Assembly: GCA_905147135.1 (NCBI GenBank)
Contig: LR990039.1
Location: 33,353,708 to 33,417,707 of the forward strand
Direction of reading: 5' to 3'
DNA from: Blastobasis lacticolella
Lineage: Eukaryota > Arthropoda > Insecta > Lepidoptera > Blastobasidae
DNA length: 64,000 bases
Positions 11,290 to 22,984 of the stretch are shown here, in pieces (positions within the stretch are counted from its first letter, which is position 1; every line of letters begins with the position of its first letter). The notes under the pieces are model-generated. The model saw only the letters and a list, made by a program, of their open reading frames with translations, was not told where the DNA came from and did no database searches. Both the position numbers and the translations under genes were made by a program.

Positions 11290-12955
11290 ATTCTGTTCAA
11301 GATAGCAGCCTGTTTCTAATAAAACCATCTCTCGAAGTAGCGTCAGTATCACTTTGTAATGCCTCTGTTACCAGCTTGACACATCTGTGTGTGACAAGGA
11401 AAGTCTACAATTTCAATTTCTCTTAGCTTTTGCTTAATTTGAAGATCCCGAATAGAAATATGCCGAAAAATCGGCGGTCATTTTTAGTCTTTAACCTCAA
11501 AAGCATAAATTCTTTGTAGGGATTCACCGAGTCGCGTTTCACCTCGATCATATATTTAATGTCTCAATCGTCTATAAGTATTTTTAGTCGCTATTAGTTA
11601 TAGTCGCATTTCACCTGGATCGTGTTATAAATTATCGCTTTGTATCTTAATCATTTATTTTAGTTTTAGACAATATCTTTAGTCGAGACAATGTCCTTTA
11701 CCTGTGTAAAAGTAGTACCAGTAGTATTAGACAATGTACCTTTTTCGATTATTCCTTTAGTATATAGTCGTGAACATTTTACAATACAAATACAAAATAA
11801 ATACTCATTATTGTGCAATCTCATGAGGAAAAAATTATACAGAACATGAATTATAATAGAGGACAACAGGCAGCCTTATCGCTAAAGAGAAATCTCTTCC
11901 AGCAACCGTTGAGTAGCATTTAATGTCATAGTTCGCCAATATTTATGTTGCAATTTATCTCTACAACAACTTTTTAATAGCACTTAAGGCATGAAACTAC
12001 AGGTACTAAACCCGTTTAAAAAAAAGGTTACAGATTTTAGTGTAAACATCAATTAACGCGTCAAATTAATTAGAGTTTCATACAAAAATCGATCGCGGCG
12101 AAAGCGTCTAGGGTAAATAAAATACTACACGAAAAATTAAATACTACAAATAAATTATACCAATTTAAAAAGCTACGCGAAAAATTGCGTCAAGTACATG
12201 ATTCTATTAAAATGTTGTTAGTTCGCGGTGAAACGCGACTCTGGGAATCGCTACAAAGAATTTATGCTTTTGAGGTAAAAGACTAACAAATGCCGACAGT
12301 GCTGCGACCTGACACTCGTGCCACACGAGCACAAGATAGGATGTAATTTTTTAGTGTTTTTAATATTCTGCATTTAGTGCCACTTTCAGTTTCTCTAGCT
12401 TTTACTTTTCTTCGCAACGCCAGCTCCCGAATGTGGTCTCTATCATCACACAACATAGTTCTTTGCGATGGTAACATCCCCTATGTTCTCATTTATTAGA
12501 GTCTTGTCATTTCGTCCTTTGATGGATGGTAAATGTTTCTTATAAATTTTTCGGTAAAGACCAAGCCGACATTAGCCAAAATAGCAGCAGCAGATCGTGT
12601 TAATAAACCGTATCTGTCACAGACCTTGGAAACGCTAATGTGTTTTGATTCGTCGTTGAAGTCCAAGGTGTTTCGTGGTTGCAGGGGAAGCCTCTGTTAC
12701 CGAAAACGTTTCTTGGAAAGATTCACGTACTGAATCTTCATCACAATTTGCTGTGAGAGAAGCGGTCTCATGTGTAGAACACTATAATGCCCTTGTTGAC
12801 ACTTCAACTTGCCTCTACTGTCTTTTCATTAATATGTCCGTTTCTTTTCTACCAATACCGCATATTATAATTTGCCTGTCAATTCTTTGATCTATTAAAA
12901 ATCTTCTCTCATTGATAGGATCTTTTTTAGGCATTTTGTTACTATAAAACGCCAG
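11290..12955 (-). pseudogene. Decayed insect gene of transposon-like family, split by a TIR element
   Basis: Read on the minus strand from about 12937, the sequence starts MPKKDPINERRFLIDQRIDR, hits stops, resumes near 12660 with ISVSKVCDRYGLLTRSAAAI and NVGLVFTEKF, and continues DHIRELALRRKVKARETESG near 12440. After the interruption at 11486-12284 it goes on with DLQIKQKLREIEIVDFPCHT and, in a shifted frame, KLVTEALQSDTDATSRDGFI near 11350. The order of motifs (SDR-like/AAA helix, PCHTQ, VTEA, RDGFIR) resembles an uncharacterised protein family repeated across insect genomes; I know no function for it. Several stops and shifts show it is dead. Family assignment is from memory and modest. 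Confidence 0.45.
11486..12284. mobile_element. Non-autonomous DNA transposon with ~58-bp terminal inverted repeats
   Basis: The left end AGTCTTTAACCTCAAAAGC at 11486 and the right end read in reverse complement (AGTCTTTTACCTCAAAAGC from 12284) begin inverted repeats of about 58 bp, 11486-11543 and 12227-12284. Both include CATAAATTCTTTGTAG and GTCGCGTTTCACC and differ at only a few positions. Weaker pairing may extend outward to TCGGC on both sides. Total length is about 799 bp with no transposase. No clear target duplication was found. The interior contains further GTTTCACC-type motifs. It lies within the decayed gene at 11290-12955. Confidence 0.7.
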
Positions 12956-13895
12956 TCCATGTATATGTGCACAAAATAAAATCAAGTATTTTTGATTGAA
13001 AAGATTTAAACTTTTTGAAATGTCGAATCTGTGTGATCCTTTAAAACGCCTTTAGGCAACTATCTATTTCGTGTATATACCTAAAATTTTAGTACATTTT
13101 GTGTGACTAAAATTTGGCATGCTATTCATTTAAATGTGTAGTTTATTCATAATAATTGTGTGTTGTAGAAATGATATGAATTTCTGTTTTCGAATTCTAC
13201 CATAATCTATGGTTACTTTTGACTTATTATTATAATGACGCATATCCGTTTCATGTAGTTCTACCAGACGTTATAGTGCACAAACGAAATAGTAGCCAGT
13301 GATAATTTTTAGTTCATCAGTTTTCCTTTTTTATGGAACTGTAAGTAGGTGTAATAAGTTATTATTATTGTAGTTCGTGATTCATATATAGGTATTTAAG
13401 AAAAGCCAACCGTGAGGTTATTGTTCCGTGTTAATTTTTAGGAATTGTACATACATTCACGGGCAGTATAAACTTACACTGACCAATTAATGATTCAGTC
13501 AAATAATACCTAACTGAAGTAACCTAGCTGTTTCTTTAAATAACAAACGCTTAGAACTGTGAAGAGTAGTCCAAAACCACTAGCAGACATCAATATACAA
13601 AACTAACTATTTAAAAAATATGGTGAAATATTGAAAAATGGTCCCATTAAATATTTATGACACAATATTTTTGTCAGAAGAAATACAATCTAAAACGTCA
13701 CCAAGAGCTTTATATTTGTCTTTTAAAACAAATCACGTAACTACAAATTTGAGTATCAGAAAAAGTGAACAGTCATCATCAGTTTCAAATTTCTACTTCT
13801 ACGTCCTTAGCATCAAGTGCATGTCATAGTCCAAAGACTGTTTTAGATGATAATGTATTACGATGTCCTTTAACTTCGACATATAGAACAATAAA
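12956..13895. other. Unassigned AT-rich sequence
   Basis: Only a chance-looking 63-codon open frame (13638-13829, +). Nothing recognised. Confidence 0.4.
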
Positions 13896-14062
13896 ATCTT
13901 GGCGTTAATGTCCCGGTGCTCTTGCGACGGCTTGGGGTCCGCCTTGACCACGATTCAGGATTTAGCAGATAAGATAATTACAGTGGAGCGACTGTCATCA
14001 GTCCTTCGCGACCCTGCTACCTAATGAACCAGACTAGATTGAATCATGGTTACAATACTTGG
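13896..14062 (-). repeat. SINE 3' portion, reverse orientation
   Basis: CTTGGCGTTAATGTC at 13899 and ACTAGATTGAATCATGGTTAC near 14032-14052 match the corresponding blocks of the complete copy at 34013-34302. The tRNA-like head is absent here. The segment between differs from the 34-kb copy, which carries palindromes at this place. Confidence 0.6.
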
Positions 14063-15453
14063 GCTAGGTACTAACAAGTAGTATTTCATATCGGGGCATC
14101 GACTTTTGTCATATAAAACACTATCATCATCATCAACAGTATCATATCCCTACACTTGATTCCTTCCAACACTGGGCTGGTAGTACGTAGTAGTGACGAA
14201 AGAAGAGATTGAGTGCGTACTCTACCAGACGGAATAATATATGCCACTTGGATAAATTTTAATGCTTAAAATCAATAGTAGGTAATACGAGAACATGCTG
14301 TTATTGTTATAATTTAAACCCGATAAAAGTCCTTCTGATGGCAAAGATCCTGACGTATCGTCGACACTTTAGCACTTAATTAAACCATTTAATATATATT
14401 GTCATATCTGAATTAAAAGAAAGCGTCCGGCTTAAGCCAGGATCTGCTTTCCTTTCTATTTTTCTTACTCCACTTTGCCCGGTCTTGAGCATGCACATGT
14501 CATAGGCTAATGGCCCTCGCATCTGATTCGGCGATGTCAATCCATTCCTTTCAGGGCCTTCCGCGGGGTCGCTTTCCTGATAAAGGCAGCTCAAAACACT
14601 TGTATCCCGCAAATAACACAGCATTTTCACCACAAAACTACGACTATAATAACTAGCTAATCTAGATCAAACCATTATATATTTTTGAATATTAGGTATA
14701 ACAACACGGAATCTACTACTTAGAGGCTTGTGTACTGCAATAACTGTCCTGCTTTTCCAGAGCTTCCATCAATTTGGAACTAATACCTACTAGGGAACTT
14801 GCATTACTATGGTTTATTTGATTCATTACTATGGTTTATTTTATTCAAGTTGTTAATGGTTTCAATCTTTTATATCAAATCTACGGCATCATGTGGAACT
14901 GGAAGTGGAACGAGGAACCATTTTAAGTTCAAACTATCACCAATAAGGGTACAGGGCTCAATTATTTGTAATATTCTTCAGTAGTATTCAGTAGTATGGG
15001 TTTTTCATTACCCTGAAGGGATTGGTGCCAACCTAACGGAGCGCGAACTGGATGCGGACGGAGTAACAACTATATGTCGAAGTGCTGATGGCGGGGGTCG
15101 CCTGTGTGTAAGTGTGGAGCTGGATGTTGAGCATATTGCTCGGGACTGTCCTCTTACAAAATAAAGTAAAGACCCGGCACACCTGTTAACCCTTAAAAAT
15201 TACGCAATCCTCTGGATACAGAATTTAAGAGAGAAAATTACTTTGATATGTTTTGATAGTCTTTTGTTATAGGATGTTTAAGGATTTGTATTTTTTTACT
15301 TCTTTGTACTTTTAAAACAACTAAGACATTACTAACCTAACTAACTAACTTATGAGCTATAAACGACTTGAAATGCCATACGAATAAAAAAATAGTAGTA
15401 TGCTTAAAAATCAGCTGGTCCAAAATTAGTCACACCTGTTGTTTTGTTCCCAG
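14063..15453. other. Unassigned sequence upstream of the sidestep-like exon
   Basis: Open frames at 14376-14633 (-) and 14799-14984 (+) show no domain. A 5' UTR exon or promoter of the downstream gene may lie here or further left, but I cannot point to one. Confidence 0.35.
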
Positions 15454-15483
15454 ATATCTAACAGCTGCGCAGCACCAGACACC

Positions 15484-15592
15484 ATGACCCGCAATCTACG
15501 TCTGAGGCTCACGGTCTTCGCCACGTACCTAGGCGTCTTCTTCGCACTCATCTTCCAGACCGAAGCGTATCAGCTGAAGCCGGAGGACCTCG
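15484..15592 (+). CDS. Sidestep-family receptor, first coding exon (signal peptide)
   Basis: The ATG at 15484 starts MTRNLRLRLTVFATYL, then GVFFALIFQTEAYQLKPEDL. This is a classic signal peptide: basic n-region, hydrophobic core, and likely cleavage after TEA. The exon ends after the first base of a codon at a strong donor (CTCG|GTAAGTTG, GT at 15593), so the intron is phase 1. A pyrimidine-rich stretch ending in CAG at 15451-15453 looks like a splice acceptor, suggesting the exon is 15454-15592 with 5' UTR exons further upstream. Joining it to 63053 restores a full codon and leads directly into an Ig V-set. Sidestep-family proteins are membrane Ig-superfamily receptors used in motor axon guidance and synaptic partner recognition, mostly as ligands of Beat proteins. 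The start is chosen because it is the only ATG in this frame before the hydrophobic core. Membership in the same transcript as 63053 is inferred. Confidence 0.7.
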
Positions 15593-16495
15593 GTAAGTTG
15601 GTAGAAATGCATGTCGTGACGGCATCATTTCATGTTTTGTAATTGTGATACACTGATCGCAAATGATTGTGTATATCGATTACAATTTCAATCAACTAAT
15701 TTAATGGTATTTTCGCATATGAACAAAGAATGTATATATATTCTAAAGGCCATAACCATTGAAATAAGAACAGGTAGCGCCAGGCAAAATATGCTTTTTA
15801 TAGACGTTAGTAACCAGAGATACATTGGTTAGCTAAATATTGTTTAAACATTAATAATTGATGCCGAGCCGATTATTTACGTACGAGTATGATGGTCAAT
15901 AAAAAGGTAGTTACTACAAAATGTGTATCGGCTAATTATTTAGGTATGGTCGATTGTCCCAACGACAAGAGCGAGGCTCATAATTGTATGATGATGACCT
16001 AGCCTAGTACATACATAATGACAAATCTTCACATTCACTGCACGCATAATGATCAAGATATACTTAATAACAGATTGGTACTCTGTAATATGGCTTGTTT
16101 TATACAGGTACAAATTTTTATGTATTTGTATGTTTTTGTTGTACTTACTGAACTTACAATATAAAATACGTCTGTGTGGCTCCCAATATAGAAATGTGCA
16201 TACAATTATTTTGGTGTAATACCTACTAAAACTATTCAAAGTACACTTTACTAAACTACACATGCCGCAGCTATTTAAATTTGCTTTTAAATAAAACTGA
16301 TGAGACACTTTTATAGTAGCCCACAGTAATTTTATTTCGAGGCATAGTTAATTTAAAATTATTAATATGATGTTTATTTTTTAAATTGAATTAGACATTA
16401 CCTCAATGTGGTTACGTTTTCACCATAATCTTGGCAAGACTTTGTAAGCAAGTAGAATGGCAAGGAACTTTGATACGAAGGTTGGTTTGAGTACT
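15593..16495. other. Unassigned intronic sequence
   Basis: A 122-codon minus-strand frame (15940-16308) is AT-rich, cysteine/tyrosine-biased and without a recognisable domain. I treat it as chance. Confidence 0.35.
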
Positions 16496-16496
16496 A

Positions 16497-16560
16497 TCTC
16501 TTTATACCACTAAGGTGGCAAACAAGCTATGCGCCCGTCTGATAGCTTTAAACAATAAGT
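16497..16560. repeat. Fragment of ACCACTAAGGTGG dispersed repeat
   Basis: TTTATACCACTAAGGTGGCAA is followed by a degraded GCCCGTCTGATAGC. The ACCACTAAGGTGGC block recurs at 61869 in front of CCTGCCTGATGGAAAGCAG. I recall this block from a common moth interspersed repeat. Confidence 0.5.
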
Positions 16561-16724
16561 ATATTTTTAATGATAAATGGGCGTTTCGTCCCCATTCTTG
16601 TAACAATGTGTGACTCATATCATTTGAATGGGTACAGAAAGTGATTTCAATGTTCGTATATCATATACTCATACCCATACTCATGCGAACTCGTATCTCA
16701 TGAAGGGAATAAATAAATAAATAA

Positions 16725-16965
16725 AAATATTAGTGGACAAATTCACACAGCGCCATCTAGCTCCAAACTAAGCAAAGCTTGTACTATGGGTGCTTGATAA
16801 CTGATATACTACTTAAATACTTTTATTAAATACATACTTATTATACATAGAACACCCAGACCCGTTAAAGAAATTAAAATTCGAAGAAAGATAAAAGAAA
16901 GATACGAACCCGGGACCTCTTGCGTGGCAGACTGACCATTGAACCACTCAGATCGTCAAATTAAT
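16725..16965 (-). repeat. tRNA-derived SINE, complete, reverse orientation
   Basis: The right end read on the minus strand is tRNA-like: GATCTGAGTGGTTCAATGGTC (A box region) and GGTCCCGGGTTCGTATC (B box). The body contains AACGGGTCTGGGTGTTCTATG and ends in GCTAGATGGCGCTGTGTGAA with an (AAAT)n tail at 16710-16735. A truncated relative is at 9378-9560. Confidence 0.75.
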
Positions 16966-18365
16966 ATCGGAATCGGTCGGAATATAAGTTATGAGTGCTT
17001 TTGCGCCTGCAGATTTAGGCGGTTTCATTTGTAACCATTTGTGAAAGGCGACTATTGGCCACCTTTATCAGGTTACAAAAAGAGCTTACAATGTTTGTAT
17101 TTAAAAAGTTGTGGGCAGCGTTTTGTACCCACTCTTGGTACACTTTGTGACTCTACCATTTGAAAAGTTGCAAAATGAACAAAATGAGCAAAAAAAATTG
17201 CAAGTTAAGTAGATAAAGAATGGCACGAGCTTCTCAGGCATGCGGCCACAAGATGGCTTTCGCTTTTACCATGCAACGACAATGTTTTTAACCATATTTT
17301 AATAGTCTAGCCAGGACATGAATTTCCGCACCATATAATAAATCTCCTTATTTTAAACGAACCACCAAATCATGGTTTTCATTGAAAGCTTATCTCAGTA
17401 TGGCTAGACATATCTTAAATGTCTTTACTAGAACCATAAATAGCCTGAAAGGCAAAAGAAACAATAAACTTGCTGAATTTCTTGGAAATTGGTGAAAGTG
17501 AGGCAACAAAACGGAGATTCGTTTCTTTTTCTTGAAAAAAATATAGACAATGTGTGAATTTTTAAATCAAAAAGGTATTATTTATTGTAAAATGGCCAGC
17601 AATACTTAGATAGTGCAACCAACAGGGACTTCCAACTGGCGCTATGCGAACCGTGGTCTATGTAACGCATCACATTCGATCGATTCGGTTTCATTCGATA
17701 AGTCACAGATCCAAACCATTAGATAAAGCCAGGCATTATCAATTATAATTAGAAAAAATATTTTTTAAATACTTAATAAATACAAACACTAAGTTTGCAG
17801 AATTCTATTTATAAAGTTATGATTCAAAAGAAAAATGCGATAGGCTAAAACTTATGCAGACTTAGTTTAAACATACCTATCAACAGGACAAGAAAACGTT
17901 AAAAAGAAATAAAGAAGTAAAAAATGCGAAAATACCGAAAATACCGAAAAAAATGCAGAAAGACAAGGAAATAATGGAATATGAAAGAGAGGATAAAAAT
18001 TAACAAAGTAGCAGAAAAACGATACCTACAGAGAAATCCGTTTTTATTTTGTAGACAAAACAAACAAAGCCATTCATCTATATGGAGTAATTCGAATAAA
18101 ATAGAATGTGATCAAACGAAAGATGGTAGAAATTTTATAAGAATCGTTTCAAATAATAAATGTTCTCGGACCTTTAACCTGATAAAATCACAATAAATAA
18201 CACAATTATCTTCAAAATCCAAAATTTGCGAACAAAATTTGCGAAAAATACTGCGAACAGAAATAGTAATTTTATAGAATGAGTGTAGAACTAAATTATG
18301 AGTCAAAAATGTATAATTTAAAATTCGTGCCAACCAGTAACAACCAAAACATTAGTAACTAATGA
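16966..18365. other. Unassigned intronic sequence
   Basis: A lysine-rich open frame around 17890-18193 (+) comes from A-rich sequence and shows no domain. A few degraded GTACCCACTCTTGG-like fragments may be old repeat pieces. Confidence 0.35.
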
Positions 18366-18443
18366 GGTTTTAACCAAAGAGATTGGAATGCTAGCGACCT
18401 ACCTGATGAAGGTCGCTAGCATTCCAATCTCTTTGGTTTTAAC
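18366..18443. repeat. Perfect 29-bp palindrome flanked by 9-bp direct repeats
   Basis: Arms 18372-18400 and 18410-18438 are exact reverse complements (arm begins AACCAAAGAGATTGGAATGC), with a 9-nt loop ACCTGATGA. The nonamer GGTTTTAAC occurs at both outer ends (18366-18374 and 18435-18443), overlapping the arms. It could fold into a long hairpin in DNA or RNA. No gene overlaps it. Confidence 0.9.
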
Positions 18444-18894
18444 ACTGCCCTTTGGATTTTTGACGCCAAATGTTCTTCGCTCTAGTTTGAACAGCGCTTC
18501 TGGCGGAAAATGATGGAAACAAAATATACGAGAAGTTTTTGAATGCGAGTGTCTCTGCTAACATGACGTTGCATTGATTTTTGTGTACGCTTACTTGGTC
18601 AAAAGTATAGCAAAAAATTATACGACTTAATCAAAACGCTCATTTCAATTAAGCTTACTCCCGGTTTTATGAAGCTTTTTAATTTATATAGCTATAATAT
18701 ATTTTATTAATGAATAACATATCTTTGGCGGGAAGCCTCGATTTAATCAAAAAGTTTGAATAGGCACACCATGGTCTGAGCAAAGAGTTTTGTTACCTTC
18801 GTCATTGTCAAAATAGGCTCTTTGTATTTATTTGTGTTTACAATAAAAAAATAACATTAATAAAGTATTTACTATAATATTTTATGTCCATATA
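18444..18894. other. Unassigned intronic sequence
   Basis: Nothing recognised. Confidence 0.4.
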
Positions 18895-19117
18895 CTCCGT
18901 GACCCTGCTACCAGGGAATCATTTTTACACAATCAGTCGCCTGAATGTGCAGGTTTCGTCACGATGTTTTCCCTCACCGTAAGAGCATCGGTTAGTGTTC
19001 AACTAATTAATGTACATAACTCAGAAAAGAGTCATTGGTACATGGCCGGAGCGGGATTCGAGCCCGGTACATCTCGTTTACGAGTCAGATACCCTAACCG
19101 CTCGGCCACCGAGGCTC
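18895..19117 (-). repeat. tRNA-derived SINE, reverse orientation
   Basis: Read on the minus strand it begins GGAGCCTCGGTGGCCGAGCG (Leu/Ser-tRNA-like A box region), with a B box GGGCTCGAATCCCGC. It continues ATGACTCTTTTCTGAGTTATG, GATGCTCTTACGGTGAGG and CCTGCACATTCAGGCGACTG, and ends with CTGGTAGCAGGGTCACGG. It is the best-preserved relative of the copy at 2208. The tRNA-like head is part of the SINE and not a functional tRNA gene. Confidence 0.8.
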
Positions 19118-22100
19118 CTAAGAGGCGGCAGAAATAGATAAAGCGGCGGTATTCAATTCACCAAGACCAATTGACGGAGACCTGCCATCTGATAAATGAG
19201 AGCAGTTTGGTTTGAAGCTTTTGAGCTTGACTTCATAGAGCATTCGCGCGCTTCGTGGAAGCCCACATCTATACATGTACATGTCTGACCTATCCACAAA
19301 CTCTGTACATAGTTCCATCGCCAGTGCGATTTTAAGCGCATTTAATACTTTATATCAATTTATATGTAGGTAATATTCGCCCACGTTGATACACAAAAAT
19401 AGCCGTTATATTGTCCGTAATTCCAACTATTAAATTCGTGGAATCTGATGAGCTCGCAGAATGCAGCGCGTTGATGCAATCGGATGCCTCCGACGTACGC
19501 ACTATTTCCCCGCGACGTATTATACTTTATAGAGCTATTAAATTATGTACAACAAACAATTAGTATCAACGTAAACCACGTAAACGCAGAGTTTCACTAA
19601 CAAAACAACAAGTAAGCGTTTCGGTTGTGAAACTATTTTATTAGTGACATTTGTGGCACAAATGATTATGTCGTGGTGAGCCATATCCCTATAGTATTCG
19701 CGTAATTTATTGTAGTTATCGCCATTACTGTCGTGTGTCATAACGGAAAATTCATCGCAATATATTTAATATAGTTGACAGTTTGCAAACGTAGTGTACG
19801 TTGAAGGCATTTTCTTGTCTATCGTAAAAACGAAAGTGATAGTGAAGAAAAGAGGCAAGCACCATCTCCAATAATATGGTCTACAGGATTAAAATCCCAT
19901 TTCATAGCGGGGGCATTGTATCTGATGACCTGGGTAGGTATCTACATACCTATTACACAATTATACTCAAAAACAACGGTTGTTTCTTTATCATCTTCTG
20001 TGGGGTTGCGATTGCTATTTGGCACAATTTGCTGTATTGTTTTCTTTAACTTTACCTCTCTACTAAGTTTAGTTAGTTTACCAGTGTTGTCATTTTTTTG
20101 GAGGCCACCATACAAAACACCTTCAACTTCTCGTCTACCACGAGACGTCATACTTGGCCGCAGTGTGCGCTAAATGACATTTGCTGCCGATCGTTCAAAA
20201 TACACGCGTCAATTTGCCGCAAATTGTAAGCGAGACATGGTTGGGAGCGCGATTTATTAATTTCCGCTTTGCCCTTTGATGCATACTGGGACGGGTAAAT
20301 ACTCTTTATTCTAGACTTATATTAATAACGCTTTACTTCTGATGAGGTCCCCGATTATTGTGCGTAAAAATGTTTGGCCCATTTCGTATGCTGCATACGA
20401 AATGCGAGACTGCTGAACATAGGCTCCTCCGTCTTCTACGTCGAATTGAGTTCTTACTAACTTATGCTTGAAACAACAAGCGTATAAAAGCGTAAGATAC
20501 AAAATATATGATCGTACCATAGAGACTGCAGATCTTACCATAGAGTATAGACGGTCGCAGTACAGTAATTGTATAAGTAGCAATTATTACCAATATTTAT
20601 CAATTATTGGTACAGGTAAAAAACTTAACTAGGGAACTTAAAAAGGGACATCCTTTTGCGTGAGTATGCAAAAAATTAGATAATATTTTATAAAAGTCGG
20701 AACTTTTTATTTGCTTACTATTCTACAACATTTATGACGTTAATCACTCGCCATTACACTGCCACTGTTACTATCTTCCCAGGAAACATTTATTATATAT
20801 CTTTCCGATACTGCATCAATTTGGGATACTCGACTTTGATACTTGGATAATATATTTTCAGTAGTATAAGACGGGTCTTCAAACACTTCAACTATTAAAT
20901 AAAATGTAAGTGGTTCTCACCGTTCCAAGTCTGTTTAAAGAGAGCCACCTAGTCGTTGCCGGTGACAAAAAAAAATTTAATCACCGCCAGTTTATTTTGG
21001 GCAGCTGTAGCTGCGGCTAAAGTGTGAACATATATTTATGAAATCTCAGTTCTCAAATATCTTCAACGTTTTTCGGTAGTTTTGAGCACGCTTTTGATGG
21101 TACTAGGTGACAGCTGTAGTTTACGCACATATTTTCTTCTTTAAACTTTGAGAACACCAAGTTGGGCTGACCCACCATACAATTCGTAATACCTGACGAG
21201 AAACCAACCAGCGGAGCTGCCTATCTCAGTGGGTAGCTAATTTAACATTTGAGAATTATACGTTGTCCACTGACCATAGAGAATACAAATTAGAATATTG
21301 TAGGATTATTAAATGTCAAATTCAGTTTGCTGAGATAGCCAACAGCCAGGCAGGTTACTTAATGGAATGTTCTTGTTTTTAATTGCTTTTAGTAGTACTG
21401 AAAACAAATATTAAGCTGCTCCGGATGGCATCCCCATCACCATATCGAAAAACTGAGTCTACCCAATAGCCGTAAATTTTGTTCACTAAAATTGATTCAC
21501 GGAATTCGTCCCGTCCATAATTGCAGCGAAATACGATGCAAGCTATTGCATCGTAAACGGTTAAGCCTTGTATTTGGTTTACCATAGCTTTAGTTTGCCC
21601 CATAGACACTTTAGTTGCAATCTTCGAATCTTGGCATATTTAATATAAGCATTAAGAGGAACGATCGTATCGCATAACGAAAATAACAAATTATTTGTGG
21701 CAAATATTGCTGCACTTTTGAATTCTTCTTATTGATCTGACCGAAATGCTTGTTTAATCAAGATTGTATGAGTTTTAGAAGAAGGTCAAGTTGCGTGTTT
21801 TGCAGTTTAGGCATGTATTGTTGTGAATCGGATTTATGGTTAGTTAATACAATATTACAAAGTGTACAAAGGCAAAGATCAATCTTTGCAACTAGTCAAT
21901 CTTCGTAACAAACCTACCATTGCTTAAATTCTGGAAGGTTAGTCATCTATTATTTATAAGTGTAGCTTAAGCGTTTCTTTTTTTATATGGTATCATTTTG
22001 TGATTTACTTCCCTCTGCAATACATTCTGGCACATTAATTTGAGATGGAACGTTATCTTATTGAGACTCTGGTATACGTTTCAATAAAACATTTTCGTTA

Positions 22101-22984
22101 AATGGCAACGTGTTGTCCGTATTGTTAAGACTAATGGAATGCAAAGCGACACATAATATCACGCAAACCCACGCCCAACAATAAAGACCTATATCTTATT
22201 AGAAAAACACATGTATCGTGTTAGAAACTTGATTAAATTAGTGTAAATGCAGGGTTGCAGGTAGGTATTTCGAAATTCCCGCAGTTCTCTATTAAATACT
22301 TAAGCACATTAAAAATTTCAAACAAATAACAAGGTAAGTATTAACTATTGTTATTGACTTCTATTTTTATGTAAAGATTATTTTAAAAAATGTAAATTTT
22401 TCGAATTTCTTCGAAATAGCTCTAGAATAGTGGTAATAGCCACAGTCATTCTTATAACGTGAAATACCGTTTTTAAGGCTTGAGTTTTAAACTTTATAAA
22501 ATTGATTTTAAATACATTCTTAATCAGTTAAAATTGCTTTTTATATACGTGACCTGCGTCTTGTTTGATAATAAACATTATATAACGGGCACTAAATCAT
22601 TATTGCTCATGTAAAAATTCATACGTATCGTATACAATTCATAAAACGACGGCACACTTTTGAATGTACTATTGCCAAAAAAGTACCCTATTATCCACGT
22701 TTTCATGTGTTTCCCTTGCTAAGTGACTTGAAAATATCAATATCTTATAAACAAGCAAATTTTCACCAATGATATTAGGCACCTGTACTTTATTTAATGT
22801 ATAATTGGTTTTAGGAATTTGTACAAATTTGTTTCTTGGCGATATAAAGAATCCATTTTTGCTGCCTCATTTATACCATCGTTTTCGAGAGAAAGGCTTT
22901 CTATTGAAACCACATTTTCAATTATATTTGGTATATATCCAAATGATTAGCATACCACTTGCTTACATTTGTCAATAATCATTA
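19118..22984. other. Unassigned intronic sequence
   Basis: Open frames on both strands here (for example 19916-20173 +, 20317-20583 -, 21379-21609 -) lack domains and are probably chance. A small perfect palindrome with 12-bp arms (CATTTCGTATGC, 1-nt loop) lies at 20380-20404. Confidence 0.35.

Noticed and set aside
15940..16308. 122-codon minus-strand frame
   Set aside because: AT-rich composition and no domain; likely chance inside the intron.
16920..16965. tRNA-like sequence on the minus strand
   Set aside because: Continuous with the SINE body and (AAAT)n tail; not a free tRNA gene.
20380..20404. 12-bp-arm palindrome with 1-nt loop as a regulatory site or miRNA
   Set aside because: Too short for a miRNA precursor and expected occasionally by chance in long AT-rich sequence.
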